Origin: DAOPKN01 sp035391225
Lineage (GTDB): Bacteria > Thermotogota > Thermotogae > MWEM01
Reading direction: 5' to 3'
DNA length: 64,000 nt
Assembly: GCA_035391225.1 (NCBI GenBank)
Contig: DAOPKN010000006.1
Location: forward strand, 1 to 64,000
Shown here: one piece after another, positions 52,257 through 61,606 of the stretch
Numbering within the stretch: the first letter of the stretch is position 1
Layout of the letters: each line of letters starts with the position of its first letter
Notes under the pieces: generated by a model
Databases searched by the model: none
What the model was told of the DNA's origin: nothing
Seen by the model: the letters and a program-made list of their open reading frames with translations, nothing else
Position numbers and translations under genes: made by a program

Positions 52257-52967
52257 ATGGCTTTCATCTCCGTGCAAAACCTCAAGAAAGTATACAGCTC
52301 TGGGCGAAGCGCCTTCGAAGCATTGAAGGGGTTGGATTTTGACATTCACAAGGGAGAAATCCTCTCCATCCTTGGCCCCTCTGGGTGCGGGAAAAGCACG
52401 CTGCTCAATTGCCTTTCGGGGATCGACGATCCCACCGAGGGAAAAGTGTTGATCGATGGTGTGGACCTGCACGCGCTGGCAGACGATAAGAAAACGCTGT
52501 TCCGCGCGGAGAAAATGGGCTTCGTTTTCCAGTTTTACAACCTCATTCCCGTGCTATCCGCGGTGGAAAACGTAGAAATGCCGGTTTTTGCGCTTTCCCC
52601 CGGAGAAAAGAAAGCCAGAACACAGGCCCTGGATGTGTTGAAGCGGCTGGGCATGGAAGACCGCTGTTCCTATTTTCCCTCCCAGCTTAGCGGTGGGGAA
52701 CGCCAAAGGGTTTCCATCGCCCGAGCCTTGGTGCACCGCCCGCAAATCATCTGGGCGGATGAACCCACGGGTGCGCTGGATACGCAAACCGGGGAGATGA
52801 TCATGGACTTGCTACTCGATCTCAACCGCTCCGATGGACTCACCTTCGTCATCGTGACCCACGACGAACGCATCGCACGCTACTCCGACCGTATCCTTCG
52901 CATGGACAGCGGAACCATCCTCGGCATCGAACAGAACGCCCGCGCCCGTCAAGGTGAATTGCCATGA
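52257..52967 (+). CDS. ABC transporter ATP-binding protein (MacB/LolD type)
   Basis: The 236-residue ATPase has Walker A GPSGCGKSTLLN, signature LSGGERQRVSIARAL and Walker B IWADEPTGALD, the last being typical of the MacB/LolD/FtsE group. AGGAGG precedes the ATG. The ATGA overlap with the large permease gene shows that they form one system. Confidence 0.95.
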   Translation: MAFISVQNLKKVYSSGRSAFEALKGLDFDIHKGEILSILGPSGCGKSTLLNCLSGIDDPTEGKVLIDGVDLHALADDKKTLFRAEKMGFVFQFYNLIPVLSAVENVEMPVFALSPGEKKARTQALDVLKRLGMEDRCSYFPSQLSGGERQRVSIARALVHRPQIIWADEPTGALDTQTGEMIMDLLLDLNRSDGLTFVIVTHDERIARYSDRILRMDSGTILGIEQNARARQGELP

Positions 52968-55951
52968 TCATCCCGCTTGTCATTGCTGCATGGTTCTGTT
53001 TCATCGGGTGGAGCATGCTCCGCTACCGCTTGTTCACCCGGATTTCGTTCCGCAACATCTTCCGCCGCAAGATCGATACTTTCCTCATCGTTTTCGGGGC
53101 ACTCATCGGTACTGCCATGATTTCCGGTTCTTTCGCCATGAACGATTCTTTCAAGTCCTTTCTGTATTCGCAAGTGGAGCAAAACCTGGGTCCCGTGGAC
53201 GAGGTTCTGGTGAAGGAGATTTCCCGCGACAGGACACAGGGCAGCCCGTTTTCGCTTTCGGAGATCCAACCCTTCTTGGATCGCATCCAAGACGCCCGGC
53301 AAGTGGATGGTATCCTGCCGTTGGCAAAGAAAGAAATCACGCTCGGGGGCTTGGGAGAAACACGGAAGTTGCTGGGGAACACTTCCCAAACGGTGATGCT
53401 GCTGGGGATGGAGGGATGGGAGTCTTTCTTCTTCGCGGACGCGCCCCCAGCAAGTTGCCCCGAGGAGCGGGACGGATTGCACGCCGTGGTGCTCAGCCAG
53501 GGTATGGCTGATGCACTGCAACTCGAAGTGGGCGATCGCGTGGAACTCCTGGTGAACCCGGCGGACCGCCTTCTCATCTGGAAGGCTCTTCCACAGGCCG
53601 TGGTGGGGTGCATCCTTCCCGACGATAGCATGCCCGGTTACTCGGGGGTGAACCAGAATCGCCCCTACTCCGCGGTATGGGTGTCGGCAAGGGGATTCGG
53701 TGAACTGACCAGTTTTCCCGCGGACACGTACCACGAGCTGCTGGTTTCCAACCGTGGGGGGCTTCGGGACGGCGTCCGTTACTCGGGCTGGGTGATTGAC
53801 CAGTTCAACGAAAGCAATCTCCCTTCGGCTTTCCAACTGGAAAATGTCAAGCAGGAACGTCTGCTTTCCGCGGATAGCGCCAATTTCGGCCTTCTTTTCC
53901 TTGGATTGAGCGCCTTCTCCATCCTGGCGGGCATGCTTCTGATCGGCAACACGTTCTACATGTTGGCCGAAGAACGCCAGCAAGAGCTGGGAACGTTGCG
54001 CGCACTTGGGTATTCGCGCAGGAACGTGGGGCGCCTGTTGTTGTTCGAAGGGTTCTTCTACTCGCTCATCGCTTCCGGCTTTGGGGTAGTTGCAGGATTG
54101 CTGATCATGCGGTTCATTCTGGGCCAGTTCACGGGGTTCTTCGACGACATCACCAGCCTGGTGCAAACTTCCTTCGCCTTCGGCGACACACAGATGCCCG
54201 GGGCCCAAGGATTTGCCTTCGAGTTCTCGGTGACCCCGCAATCCATTCTCTACAGCTTCTTGATCGGCATCGCGCTTCCCATGGTGGTGGTGTTCTTCAC
54301 CAGCCGCAGGATTTCGCGGATGAACATCGTGAGCGCCATTCGCGGCATTCCGGAACCCATCGCGGGGAAATGGAAGAAACGTTTGGGAGTGTTCTGGGTC
54401 TTTGTTTTTGTTCTTGGCTTGGTTTTCCTTGTTATTGGCCTTTGGAAGGGCATCCCAGCGCTGCTTTTCACCGGTGTGGTGCAAACCAGTTACGGCTTTT
54501 GCTTTGGCTTCCCGTTCAAGCGCCGCCGGATCATCCTTACCCTCGTTTGCCTTGGGGTAATCTCCTTTGCCATGGGGTGCACGCTTTTTTCCCCCTACCA
54601 GGGCATGGAAAACTCGGTGTGGCTGATCTTGCTGCGTACCGGTGCGGTGCTCTCGTCGTCCATGCTGCTGGTGATCTACAACCTCAAGGTGTTGGAGCAC
54701 CTGGTGTCCTTGCTCTTCCGGTTGTTCAAGATTTCCCCGGGGGTCACCAAGATCGCCATCGCCTTCCCTGCACGCAACGTGAATCGTACCGGGCTCACCA
54801 TCATGATGTTCACCCTCGTGGTGTTTATTATCATCAACATCTCCATCATTCCCTTTTCCCAGGAAGAAGGCATACGCAGGAGCGAGAAGACCCTTTTCAT
54901 GGGGTTTGACGCGCAAATCCCGGTGATCCCCTTCGGGTTGCAACCAGATCGCGACGCGCTTCTCTCCGAGATCAAGGAGCAACCAGGGGTGCGGTCGGTT
55001 GTTCCCTCCTGGTCGTTTGGCGGCAGTGAATTCTCCCCGGGGCAAGAGCGGCAAAGGGAATCCCTGCTGGTTTTCCCCCAAGACTTCTCGTTGCCGGAGG
55101 AAATCTACCGGGCAAGGGCGGTCGCACCCACGGGGCAAACTTCTCCATCTACCCAGCAGAAGTTGCTGGAACAATTGCGCCAACCACAGTCCGACGATTC
55201 CATTCCCGTGCTCTGGCTGGGAGAAGAACCGCCTCCTGGGGGCCCAGAGGTGGTGGACCATACCATCCAGTTGGGAAACGGTGGGCCAACCCTTTCGTTG
55301 CGCATCGTGGGCAAGCTCGAATCGGACTTGCTCTCTTTCTTCTCCGGCTACGTGCTGTTGGAAAATGCCCAAACCGCGGCTCTGCAGGCAAGCAACGATC
55401 CCACGCTGTTGATCCGCTACGATGCGCATGATTCCCAGAGCAAGGAAGAGGTGGGGCAAGACCTCACCGAAACGGTTCGTTCCAGCGGGCTGTTTTTGTT
55501 GAAATCCCAGGATATCGTGAAACTTTCTTCCGCCCTCATCCAAGGGTTCGTGAACATTTTGAACTCTTTCTTGTACTTCGGCATGCTGGTGGGCATCACG
55601 GGCATTGCCATCATCATGTTCCGAGCGCTGCACGAACGCAAGCGTATCATCGGCATGCTCAAGGCCATCGGGTTCACCCGCCGCAAGATCTTCCAGAGCT
55701 TTTTCCTGGAGACTTCTTTTGTCGTCGTGGTGGGTATCCTTTTGGGAATGGTCGCTGGTGTGCTTACGAGTATCCAATTCGTGAACGTCTTGGCCATGAA
55801 CGGCGCCCCGGGGAGCACGGTAGCCATTCCCTGGGGAAACCTGGTCATCATGGCGGTGATTTTCTACGGTGTCTCGGTTGTCGCAACGCTTTTCCCCGCG
55901 CTTTTGGCCTCTCGGCTTCCTCCCGCAGAGGCTCTTCGATACTTCGAGTAA
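52964..55951 (+). CDS. Large FtsX-like ABC permease
   Basis: The 995-residue permease has an N-terminal transmembrane segment, a large extracytoplasmic domain and two FtsX/MacB-type transmembrane modules. The first carries YMLAEERQQELGTLRALGYSRRNVG and the second RALHERKRIIGMLKAIGFTRRKIF; these cytoplasmic loops engage the ATPase. Such proteins act by mechanotransmission, moving lipoproteins, peptides or toxins, or controlling cell-wall enzymes. No periplasmic adaptor is adjacent, and the substrate is unknown. Confidence 0.9.
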   Translation: MIIPLVIAAWFCFIGWSMLRYRLFTRISFRNIFRRKIDTFLIVFGALIGTAMISGSFAMNDSFKSFLYSQVEQNLGPVDEVLVKEISRDRTQGSPFSLSEIQPFLDRIQDARQVDGILPLAKKEITLGGLGETRKLLGNTSQTVMLLGMEGWESFFFADAPPASCPEERDGLHAVVLSQGMADALQLEVGDRVELLVNPADRLLIWKALPQAVVGCILPDDSMPGYSGVNQNRPYSAVWVSARGFGELTSFPADTYHELLVSNRGGLRDGVRYSGWVIDQFNESNLPSAFQLENVKQERLLSADSANFGLLFLGLSAFSILAGMLLIGNTFYMLAEERQQELGTLRALGYSRRNVGRLLLFEGFFYSLIASGFGVVAGLLIMRFILGQFTGFFDDITSLVQTSFAFGDTQMPGAQGFAFEFSVTPQSILYSFLIGIALPMVVVFFTSRRISRMNIVSAIRGIPEPIAGKWKKRLGVFWVFVFVLGLVFLVIGLWKGIPALLFTGVVQTSYGFCFGFPFKRRRIILTLVCLGVISFAMGCTLFSPYQGMENSVWLILLRTGAVLSSSMLLVIYNLKVLEHLVSLLFRLFKISPGVTKIAIAFPARNVNRTGLTIMMFTLVVFIIINISIIPFSQEEGIRRSEKTLFMGFDAQIPVIPFGLQPDRDALLSEIKEQPGVRSVVPSWSFGGSEFSPGQERQRESLLVFPQDFSLPEEIYRARAVAPTGQTSPSTQQKLLEQLRQPQSDDSIPVLWLGEEPPPGGPEVVDHTIQLGNGGPTLSLRIVGKLESDLLSFFSGYVLLENAQTAALQASNDPTLLIRYDAHDSQSKEEVGQDLTETVRSSGLFLLKSQDIVKLSSALIQGFVNILNSFLYFGMLVGITGIAIIMFRALHERKRIIGMLKAIGFTRRKIFQSFFLETSFVVVVGILLGMVAGVLTSIQFVNVLAMNGAPGSTVAIPWGNLVIMAVIFYGVSVVATLFPALLASRLPPAEALRYFE

Positions 55952-55971
55952 GTGATGTAAGGAGTGAGAAA

Positions 55972-56490
55972 ATGGACGTTCGAATCCGTGGAGCAGAAAT
56001 CGACGACCTGAACGCTTTATGGGAGATCCGCAACCAGTTCTCGGTGGCACACCAGACCATGGGCATCCCCTGTACCTCCCGGGCCTTGCTTAAGGAGAGG
56101 TGGGAAAAGAGTTTCCAGGACCCAAATAACCGGGAGTTGGTGGCAGAGGTGGACGGGAAGGTGGTTGGTTTTTCGGGTTTCCAACTGATGGTGGGAAAGC
56201 GCCGCCACGTGATGGGAATTGGGATGATGGTGCACGAAGAGTACCAGGGAAAGGGCATCGGAACGCTTTTGTTGCAAAAAATCGTGGAGCTCGCGGATCG
56301 CTGGTACCAGGTTCACCGCATCGAGCTACAGGTTTTTTCCGACAACACCCGTGCCATTCGGTTGTACGAGAAATTCGGCTTCGAGGTCGAAGGTACGCAG
56401 CGGAAATTTGCCTTCTCGGACGGTGCGTACCGGGACGTTTTGATGATGGCACGGCTGCGCTTTCCTCCCGACGAAACATGTTCCTGCTGA
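55972..56490 (+). CDS. GNAT-family N-acetyltransferase
   Basis: The 172-residue RimI/YhhY-like acetyltransferase has the acetyl-CoA loop VHEEYQGKGIGTLLLQKIVE and the C-terminal signature SDNTRAIRLYEKFGFEVEGTQRKFAF. AGGAGTGAG precedes the ATG. It resembles the GNAT at 31447-32046 in its C-terminal half. It follows the ABC permease gene by 20 bases and overlaps the lysO N-terminal gene by 13. The acceptor is unknown. Confidence 0.9.
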   Translation: MDVRIRGAEIDDLNALWEIRNQFSVAHQTMGIPCTSRALLKERWEKSFQDPNNRELVAEVDGKVVGFSGFQLMVGKRRHVMGIGMMVHEEYQGKGIGTLLLQKIVELADRWYQVHRIELQVFSDNTRAIRLYEKFGFEVEGTQRKFAFSDGAYRDVLMMARLRFPPDETCSC

Positions 56491-56759
56491 TCCTTGCCGC
56501 CTTCGCGGTGGGCTTGCTGCTGGGCATGCGCGGACACCTGCAAAAGATCAAGCGAATGAAACTGGTTCTGCCCATCACGCTGTTCTTGCTCTTCGTCATG
56601 GGTTTCGAGCTGGGCACCAACGAGGAGCTTGTGCGGCAGTTGCCAAAAATCGGGTGGATGTCGCTGTCCATCGCCCTTCTTGCTTCGCTGGGAAGTTTCC
56701 TGGCCGCTTTTTTCCTCGAGCGTTTGCTTCGAAAAGTGCGGAAGGGCTGGTTCGAATGA
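56478..56759 (+). CDS. LysO-like exporter, N-terminal half (DUF340)
   Basis: The 93-residue membrane protein has three hydrophobic segments and the DUF340 features VLPITLFLLFVMGFELGTNEELVRQLPKIG. In E. coli LysO (YbjE) this is the first third of a single lysine exporter of about 300 residues. Here it is a separate gene overlapping its partner by four bases (ATGA), so the two polypeptides presumably assemble. Confidence 0.82.
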   Translation: MFLLILAAFAVGLLLGMRGHLQKIKRMKLVLPITLFLLFVMGFELGTNEELVRQLPKIGWMSLSIALLASLGSFLAAFFLERLLRKVRKGWFE

Positions 56760-57337
56760 TCTTGATGCTGTCTGCCGTAGTGGCTGGAATCGTTTGCGGT
56801 AGGTTCCTGGGTTTCCATCTCCCCTCGGAGCTGGTAACGGGGCTGCTCATGGTGCTGGTTTTCGTCGTGGGACTCGACGTGGGGGGAGAAGAGAAGATCC
56901 TGTCTTCCATCAAGGCAAACATCCCGTTGATCCTGGTGCAATCGTCGGTGACCATTGGGGGCACATTGCTCTTCGCCGCCCTTGGGGTTCTCTTCCTTCC
57001 GCTATCCCTCAAGGAAGCCATGGGTGTTTCCGCGGGCTTCGGTTGGTACAGCCTTTCAGGGGTGATGATCAGCGAAATGGCCTCTCCGTTTCTTGGGGCG
57101 GTTTCCTTTGCCGCCAACATCTTCCGCGAAATGATTGCCATCGTGTGTATTCCCTTGCTTTCACGCTTTTCACCGCTGGGGAGTATTTCCCTGGGGGGCG
57201 CTGCTTCCATGGACGTACTCGTGGGCTTGATCGCCCGGCACAACAGCAAAAAAAACACCCTGGTGGCTTTCGGCCAGGGTGTGTTGGTGACGTTAAGCGT
57301 TCCGGTCGTGATTTCGCTATTTTTTCGAGCCGGATAA
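56756..57337 (+). CDS. LysO-like exporter, C-terminal part (DUF340)
   Basis: The 193-residue membrane protein shows the second DUF340 part: VFVVGLDVGGEEKIL, the conserved FGWYSLSGVMISE segment and SLGGAASMDVLVGLIA. It corresponds to the remaining two thirds of LysO, which exports lysine. Its 3' end overlaps the convergent membrane-protein gene by 21 bases. Confidence 0.87.
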   Translation: MILMLSAVVAGIVCGRFLGFHLPSELVTGLLMVLVFVVGLDVGGEEKILSSIKANIPLILVQSSVTIGGTLLFAALGVLFLPLSLKEAMGVSAGFGWYSLSGVMISEMASPFLGAVSFAANIFREMIAIVCIPLLSRFSPLGSISLGGAASMDVLVGLIARHNSKKNTLVAFGQGVLVTLSVPVVISLFFRAG

Positions 57338-57820
57338 ATCGGAAAAGGTCTTGAGCAACAGGTAAAGGCCAACCAGGATCAACCCGGCGGGAAGAAGGAA
57401 ACGGAAGAAAGAAACACGGGAGAGATTCCCCGTAAGGAAGATCAAGCTGATCACGCTTAGGATTCCGACAGGGATCAACAGTCCCTTTTCCCTTTTCCCA
57501 AACCAGTACAGCTGGAACAACCCCACAGCCGGAGCAGCGATGAAAAGGGGCCAGAGGAATTCCATGACCTGCCACCCGGAAAACACATTCACGTACATGA
57601 TGATCCCGACCGTGAGCAATATCCCTCCGGGAACGAGCACCCCGGGGTCTTTCTCTTTCCCGGAGAAAAAGGAGATCTCAAACAGGATACCGGGACCCAG
57701 GACGAAAATGGGCCAGATGAAATCCCAGGATAGGTTGAAATCCGTGAAAACAGCCAAAAGCGCGAGCACACCAATCGTGATGAACAGGATGCCAAAAATG
57801 ATGGAAGAAGCCTTTTGCAT
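57317..57820 (-). CDS. Multi-pass membrane protein (LiaF/DUF5668-like)
   Basis: The 167-residue protein is mostly hydrophobic, with about six short segments and repeated W-x-FIWPIF / EFLWPLFI motifs like the N-terminal domain of LiaF-type proteins. No soluble C-terminal LiaF domain follows. I chose the ATG at 57820 because AAGGAGAGTACC precedes it. Its 3' end overlaps the lysO gene by 21 bases. Function is unknown. Confidence 0.7.
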   Translation of the reverse strand: MQKASSIIFGILFITIGVLALLAVFTDFNLSWDFIWPIFVLGPGILFEISFFSGKEKDPGVLVPGGILLTVGIIMYVNVFSGWQVMEFLWPLFIAAPAVGLFQLYWFGKREKGLLIPVGILSVISLIFLTGNLSRVSFFRFLLPAGLILVGLYLLLKTFSDLSGSKK

Positions 57821-57859
57821 GGTACTCTCCTTTCTTTCCACGACCATCAGAGGTTGCCG

Positions 57860-58639
57860 GTGTCATCGGTAACCTGGATTGGAACCAGCGGGTTCTCCTA
57901 CCAGGACTGGGTCGGAGCCGTCTACCCCGAATCCACCCCCAAGTCCCGGTGGTTCGAGTTCTATTGTACCATGTTTACCGCCCTGGAGTGGAACATGACC
58001 TATTACCAGATTCCTTCCTCCCAGGTGGTACAATCGTTCGCCCGGCGTGCTCCGCGCCCTTTCTTGCTGAGCATCAAGGCACACCGGAGTATCACGCATC
58101 AAGGGAAACTTGACCTTTTGGCGCCCCTACAGGATCTATACCATTGCGCCCAGCAGAATGGCCTCACGCCCCAGTTGCTCTTCCAGTTTCCCTTTTCGTT
58201 CCAAAACGACGCGGACGCCCGAGGTTACCTCGGGAAAATGGTGGAACAAGTACCTGCCCGTTGTTCGTTCGAGTTCCGCCATGCATCCTGGGCGGTTCCC
58301 GAAGTACTGGGTTGGCTGCAGCAGCGAGGCTTTTCCATGGTCAGCGTCGACCAGCCTCCGCTACCCCACCTCATGCCACGCATTCTTTTTCGCTGTGAAC
58401 CCATCTACCTTCGCTTCCACGGGCGAAACGCGCAGAAGTGGTGGACCCACGAGCAAGCGCACGAGCGCTACGATTACCAGTACTCTTCCGCGGAACTCCT
58501 CCCCTGGGTCAAGCGCCTGATCGAGGCACGGGCCCAGGAAAGGATCGTCTTTTTCAACAACCACTTCCGGGGAAAGGCCGCCAAAAACGCCAAGCAGTTC
58601 TCCTTGTTGCTGGAAGAAAAGGCTTCGCGGCAAAGCTAA
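57860..58639 (+). CDS. DUF72 (YecE-like) TIM-barrel protein
   Basis: The 259-residue DUF72 protein has the family opening WIGTSGFSYQDWVGAVYPE, the ALEWNMTYYQIPS segment, FSIKA-type LLSIKAHRSITH, the FEFRHASW motif and the C-terminal YLRFHGR and FFNNHFRGKAAKNA signatures. The fold is TIM-barrel-like; its biochemical role is unsettled. The GTG start follows AGAGG at six bases. It ends with a four-base overlap to convergent glpX. Confidence 0.9.
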   Translation: MSSVTWIGTSGFSYQDWVGAVYPESTPKSRWFEFYCTMFTALEWNMTYYQIPSSQVVQSFARRAPRPFLLSIKAHRSITHQGKLDLLAPLQDLYHCAQQNGLTPQLLFQFPFSFQNDADARGYLGKMVEQVPARCSFEFRHASWAVPEVLGWLQQRGFSMVSVDQPPLPHLMPRILFRCEPIYLRFHGRNAQKWWTHEQAHERYDYQYSSAELLPWVKRLIEARAQERIVFFNNHFRGKAAKNAKQFSLLLEEKASRQS

Positions 58640-59661
58640 CTCCGTTTCTTCTCGATGTCCACCAGCTTTTCGTCTCCGTCCAGGGACTTGAGGCGGATGG
58701 TTTTGCGCGAGAGGTCGTGCGTGGTGATGATCTTGCGTACGGTGGCACTCGAGCTGCGCATGGCAAGCGACTCGGTCACTGCCTTTCCCTTCACGAATTT
58801 CACACCTTTCAAGAAATCTCCGTCGGTGATCCCGGTAGCCGCAAACACCACGTGATCCCCACCCACCAGTTCCTGCGTACGGAACACGCGCTCGAGGTCC
58901 CATCCTCCTTCCACACACTTTTGCTTTTCCTTCTCGTCGAGCGGCCACAGCTTGAGTTGCATCTCTCCCCCGAGTGTCCGCAATGCCGCTGCGGCCAAGA
59001 TGGCTTCCGGCGATCCTCCCACACCAAAGCAAATATCCACCCCGCTTCCCGGTGTTGCTGTGGCGATAGCGCCTGCGATGTCCCCATCGCTGATCAACCG
59101 GGTACGTGCACCGATTTTTCGAATCTCCTCGATCATGGCACGGTGTCGTTCCCTTTGCAAGATCACCACCGTGATCTCCCCAACGGGCACACCAAGCGCG
59201 GCAGCCGCAACACGAATGTTTTCGCGCAACGGGGCATTCACGTCCAGCTTGCCCTTCAAATCCGGGCCCACGGCCATTTTCAACGCGTAAAACGTGGGAA
59301 GCGGGGCGATGGTTCCCGGTTGGGCCGCTACCATCACCGCAATAGCGTTTGCCAACCCGTAGGCCACCAATCGGGTTCCATCCACCGGATCCACGGCAAT
59401 ATCCACCTGCGGCATTCCCTGCTGCCAACTTCCCACCTTTTCCCCGGTAAACAGCATGGGGGCTTCGTCCTTTTCTCCCTCACCGATCACGACCGTGCCA
59501 CAAATATCGATGTAGTCCAGCATCCCCCGCATGGCGTCCACGGCGGCACCATCCACGGCTTCCTTGTCCCCGTAGCCCAGGTACATGCTGCTCATGAGCG
59601 CAGCAGACTCGGTCACACGCACCAGGTCCAGCGAAAGCTCGGGGTACGATTCCTTGATCAT
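58636..59661 (-). CDS. glpX: Class II fructose-1,6-bisphosphatase
   Basis: The 341-residue GlpX hydrolyses fructose 1,6-bisphosphate to fructose 6-phosphate in gluconeogenesis. Metal-site motifs are VVIGEGEKDEAPML and DIAVDPVDGTRLVAYG, and GVGGSPEAILAAAALRTLGGEMQ is conserved. GGGAGGAGACC precedes the ATG. A terminator lies directly upstream at 59690-59715, so glpX is largely separated from the motility-protein gene before it. Confidence 0.95.
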   Translation of the reverse strand: MIKESYPELSLDLVRVTESAALMSSMYLGYGDKEAVDGAAVDAMRGMLDYIDICGTVVIGEGEKDEAPMLFTGEKVGSWQQGMPQVDIAVDPVDGTRLVAYGLANAIAVMVAAQPGTIAPLPTFYALKMAVGPDLKGKLDVNAPLRENIRVAAAALGVPVGEITVVILQRERHRAMIEEIRKIGARTRLISDGDIAGAIATATPGSGVDICFGVGGSPEAILAAAALRTLGGEMQLKLWPLDEKEKQKCVEGGWDLERVFRTQELVGGDHVVFAATGITDGDFLKGVKFVKGKAVTESLAMRSSSATVRKIITTHDLSRKTIRLKSLDGDEKLVDIEKKRS

Positions 59662-59689
59662 GGTCTCCTCCCTTCAAGTTCCTTGCATG

Positions 59690-59715
59690 AAAAAAGCAGG
59701 GGCAAAGCCCCTGCT
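59690..59715 (-). terminator. Terminator between the YjfB-like gene and glpX
   Basis: AGCAGGGGC pairs with GCCCCTGCT across a 3-base loop, with six T residues following on the minus strand. It lies 15 bases after the small motility-protein gene. Confidence 0.92.
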
Positions 59716-59729
59716 CGGAAACAACGGTG

Positions 59730-59912
59730 CTAAACGCGAATGTCCAAAAGCGAACCAAGACCCGGCTGGGCAGGAACTTTGGGCATGGATTCCAGGAGTT
59801 GGCGGTTTTGGTCCACCGCCTGGTCCATCACCTTTTTTAAGACGGCCGTATCCACTTGCATGGACATCTGCGCGTTCTGCATGCGCATTGCATCCATCGA
59901 GATTCCATCCAT
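59730..59912 (-). CDS. YjfB-family putative motility protein (60 residues)
   Basis: The small helical protein has the YjfB_motility pattern: a Met/Gln-rich N-terminal part followed by VDTAVLKKVMDQAVDQNRQLLESM. Members are found near flagellar or motility genes in other bacteria, but no flagellar gene is in this window. AAGGAGGTGGGAAG precedes the ATG at 59912. Function is unproven. Confidence 0.75.
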   Translation of the reverse strand: MDGISMDAMRMQNAQMSMQVDTAVLKKVMDQAVDQNRQLLESMPKVPAQPGLGSLLDIRV

Positions 59913-59987
59913 CTTCCCACCTCCTTCGTTCCGGAAAATGTGAGTCGATCTTTCAGAGGACTCCAAACCGGGGTCGTGAATCGTTCT

Positions 59988-60746
59988 TCAAAGGAAAAAA
60001 CAAACGATCCCCGCCCCCCAGCAATAGTACGCAAACCAACGTAATTTTCGATGCACGGTAACCCAGCGCAAAAGCCACAGTGCGCCAATTCCGGTAAACA
60101 TGGCCACGACAAAACCCGGCCAACCCTGCGCCAACTCCAAACCATGACGGGCTTCCAACAACGAACCCCCCAAGATTACGGGAATGGAAAGCAAAAAGGA
60201 AAAGCGAAACGCGTCTTCCCGTTGCAAACCCATGAGCAAAGCACCTGCAAGGGTGATTCCACTGCGGGAAATGCCCGGCACCAGCGCCGCAGCCTGGAAG
60301 AGGCCTACCACCAGGGCAACGCGTATCCCAACGTCCGCCAACCGCTTGGTTCCCGTTTCTTTGCGATCCACGAGAAACAGGATGAGCCCGGTGAGCAGAA
60401 GCGAAACGCCGATGGTCAAGTACCCGGTGAGGTGGGTATCCAAGAAATCTTGCATCCATACCCCCACGACCCCCGCAGGAATCGTACCGACCAACAGGGC
60501 AAAAAAGAGCTTCCAGCTCACGAAATCACGTTTCCAAAGACCCTTCAGAATGTGCAAGAGGTCTTTCCCGAGAAAAAGGCAAACCGCAACCAGCGTTCCA
60601 AGGTGCAACAGCACCACGTACGATACGGAGAAATCCAGGGAAAGCAGGTTCCGCAACAGGAACAGGTGCCCCGAACTGGAAACCGGCAAAAACTCCGTGA
60701 TACCCTGGAAAAAACCCGTGAATAGGGATTGTGAAAGATCAACCAT
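59988..60746 (-). CDS. uppP: Undecaprenyl-diphosphatase
   Basis: The 252-residue BacA/UppP membrane phosphatase recycles undecaprenyl pyrophosphate for cell-wall synthesis. Both signature motifs are present: QGITEFLPVSSSGHL at the N-terminus and PGISRSGITLAGALLMG in the middle, with about eight transmembrane segments. It lies seven bases after the purine nucleoside phosphorylase gene. The ribosome-binding site is weak, so coupling is likely. Confidence 0.95.
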   Translation of the reverse strand: MVDLSQSLFTGFFQGITEFLPVSSSGHLFLLRNLLSLDFSVSYVVLLHLGTLVAVCLFLGKDLLHILKGLWKRDFVSWKLFFALLVGTIPAGVVGVWMQDFLDTHLTGYLTIGVSLLLTGLILFLVDRKETGTKRLADVGIRVALVVGLFQAAALVPGISRSGITLAGALLMGLQREDAFRFSFLLSIPVILGGSLLEARHGLELAQGWPGFVVAMFTGIGALWLLRWVTVHRKLRWFAYYCWGAGIVCFFL

Positions 60747-60753
60747 GTGTTGC

Positions 60754-61581
60754 CTACAATTGCTCGCACACGGCGATCAAGATCTGCCCAATCTTTTTGC
60801 CCGTCTTCTCCGCAATTTCCAAAACTTCTTCGGCGGTGAGGGGTTGCAAATCATCTGCCACCGCTCGATCAGTTATCGCGGAAAAAGCCAAAACCTTTAA
60901 TCCGCCGTGAACCGCAACGATCACTTCCGGAATGGTTGACATCCCCACGGCATCCGCTCCCATGTGCCGCAGCATCCGGAGCTCGGCGGGAGTTTCAAAA
61001 TTGGGGCCTGCCACTCCCACGTACACACCCGATTGGATGGGGATGCCCAACTGGTGCGCCGCTTCCCGAGCCAATTCTTGCAAACCAGGGTCGTACGCAT
61101 GCGACATGTCCGGGAAGCGCGGACCCAATTCATCCAGGTTCATCCCCGTCAAGGGATTGTCACCCATCATGTTGATATGATCCTGTATCAGCATCGGGGT
61201 CCCCACTTCAAAGTCGGGGTTTAGCCCTCCCGCTGCATTGGTAAGCATCAGGGTTTCCACACCCAACAACTGCATCACCCGGATGGGGAAGGTGATGGTT
61301 TTCATGTCGTAGCCTTCGTAAAAATGGGTTCTTCCGTTCATGAGCATCACCGGCTGTTTGCCCAAGCGCCCGAACACCAATTCTCCCTTGTGCCCCGGGG
61401 CAGTGGAAGTGGGGAAACCCGGGATTTGGGCATAGGAATACCCCCGGGAGTCTTCCAGCTGATCGGCAATATCCCCCAAACCCGAACCCAAAACGATGGC
61501 CACCTTGGGAATGGAGGGAACCTGCTTTTTCAGGTATTGCACAGCCTTTTGAATCTGTTCCATCATCTCGGAATGCACCAT
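60754..61581 (-). CDS. Purine nucleoside phosphorylase (trimeric type)
   Basis: The 275-residue phosphorylase cleaves inosine or guanosine with phosphate. Motifs are VLGSGLGDIAD, NGRTHFYEGYDM, LTNAAGGLNPDF, VAGPNFETPAELRMLRHMGADAVGMSTIPEVIVAVHGGL and a final FSAITD. The pattern fits the trimeric inosine-guanosine type rather than hexameric DeoD. GGAGGAGG precedes the ATG. Confidence 0.94.
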   Translation of the reverse strand: MVHSEMMEQIQKAVQYLKKQVPSIPKVAIVLGSGLGDIADQLEDSRGYSYAQIPGFPTSTAPGHKGELVFGRLGKQPVMLMNGRTHFYEGYDMKTITFPIRVMQLLGVETLMLTNAAGGLNPDFEVGTPMLIQDHINMMGDNPLTGMNLDELGPRFPDMSHAYDPGLQELAREAAHQLGIPIQSGVYVGVAGPNFETPAELRMLRHMGADAVGMSTIPEVIVAVHGGLKVLAFSAITDRAVADDLQPLTAEEVLEIAEKTGKKIGQILIAVCEQL

Positions 61582-61606
61582 GTTGAAACCTCCTCCGAAG
61601 CCGGGT

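Noticed and set aside
52949..56050. 1,033-codon minus-strand frame opposite the FtsX-like permease
   Set aside because: A striking length, but it is antisense to a conserved permease and GNAT gene, with His/Gln/Glu-rich composition and no start signal.
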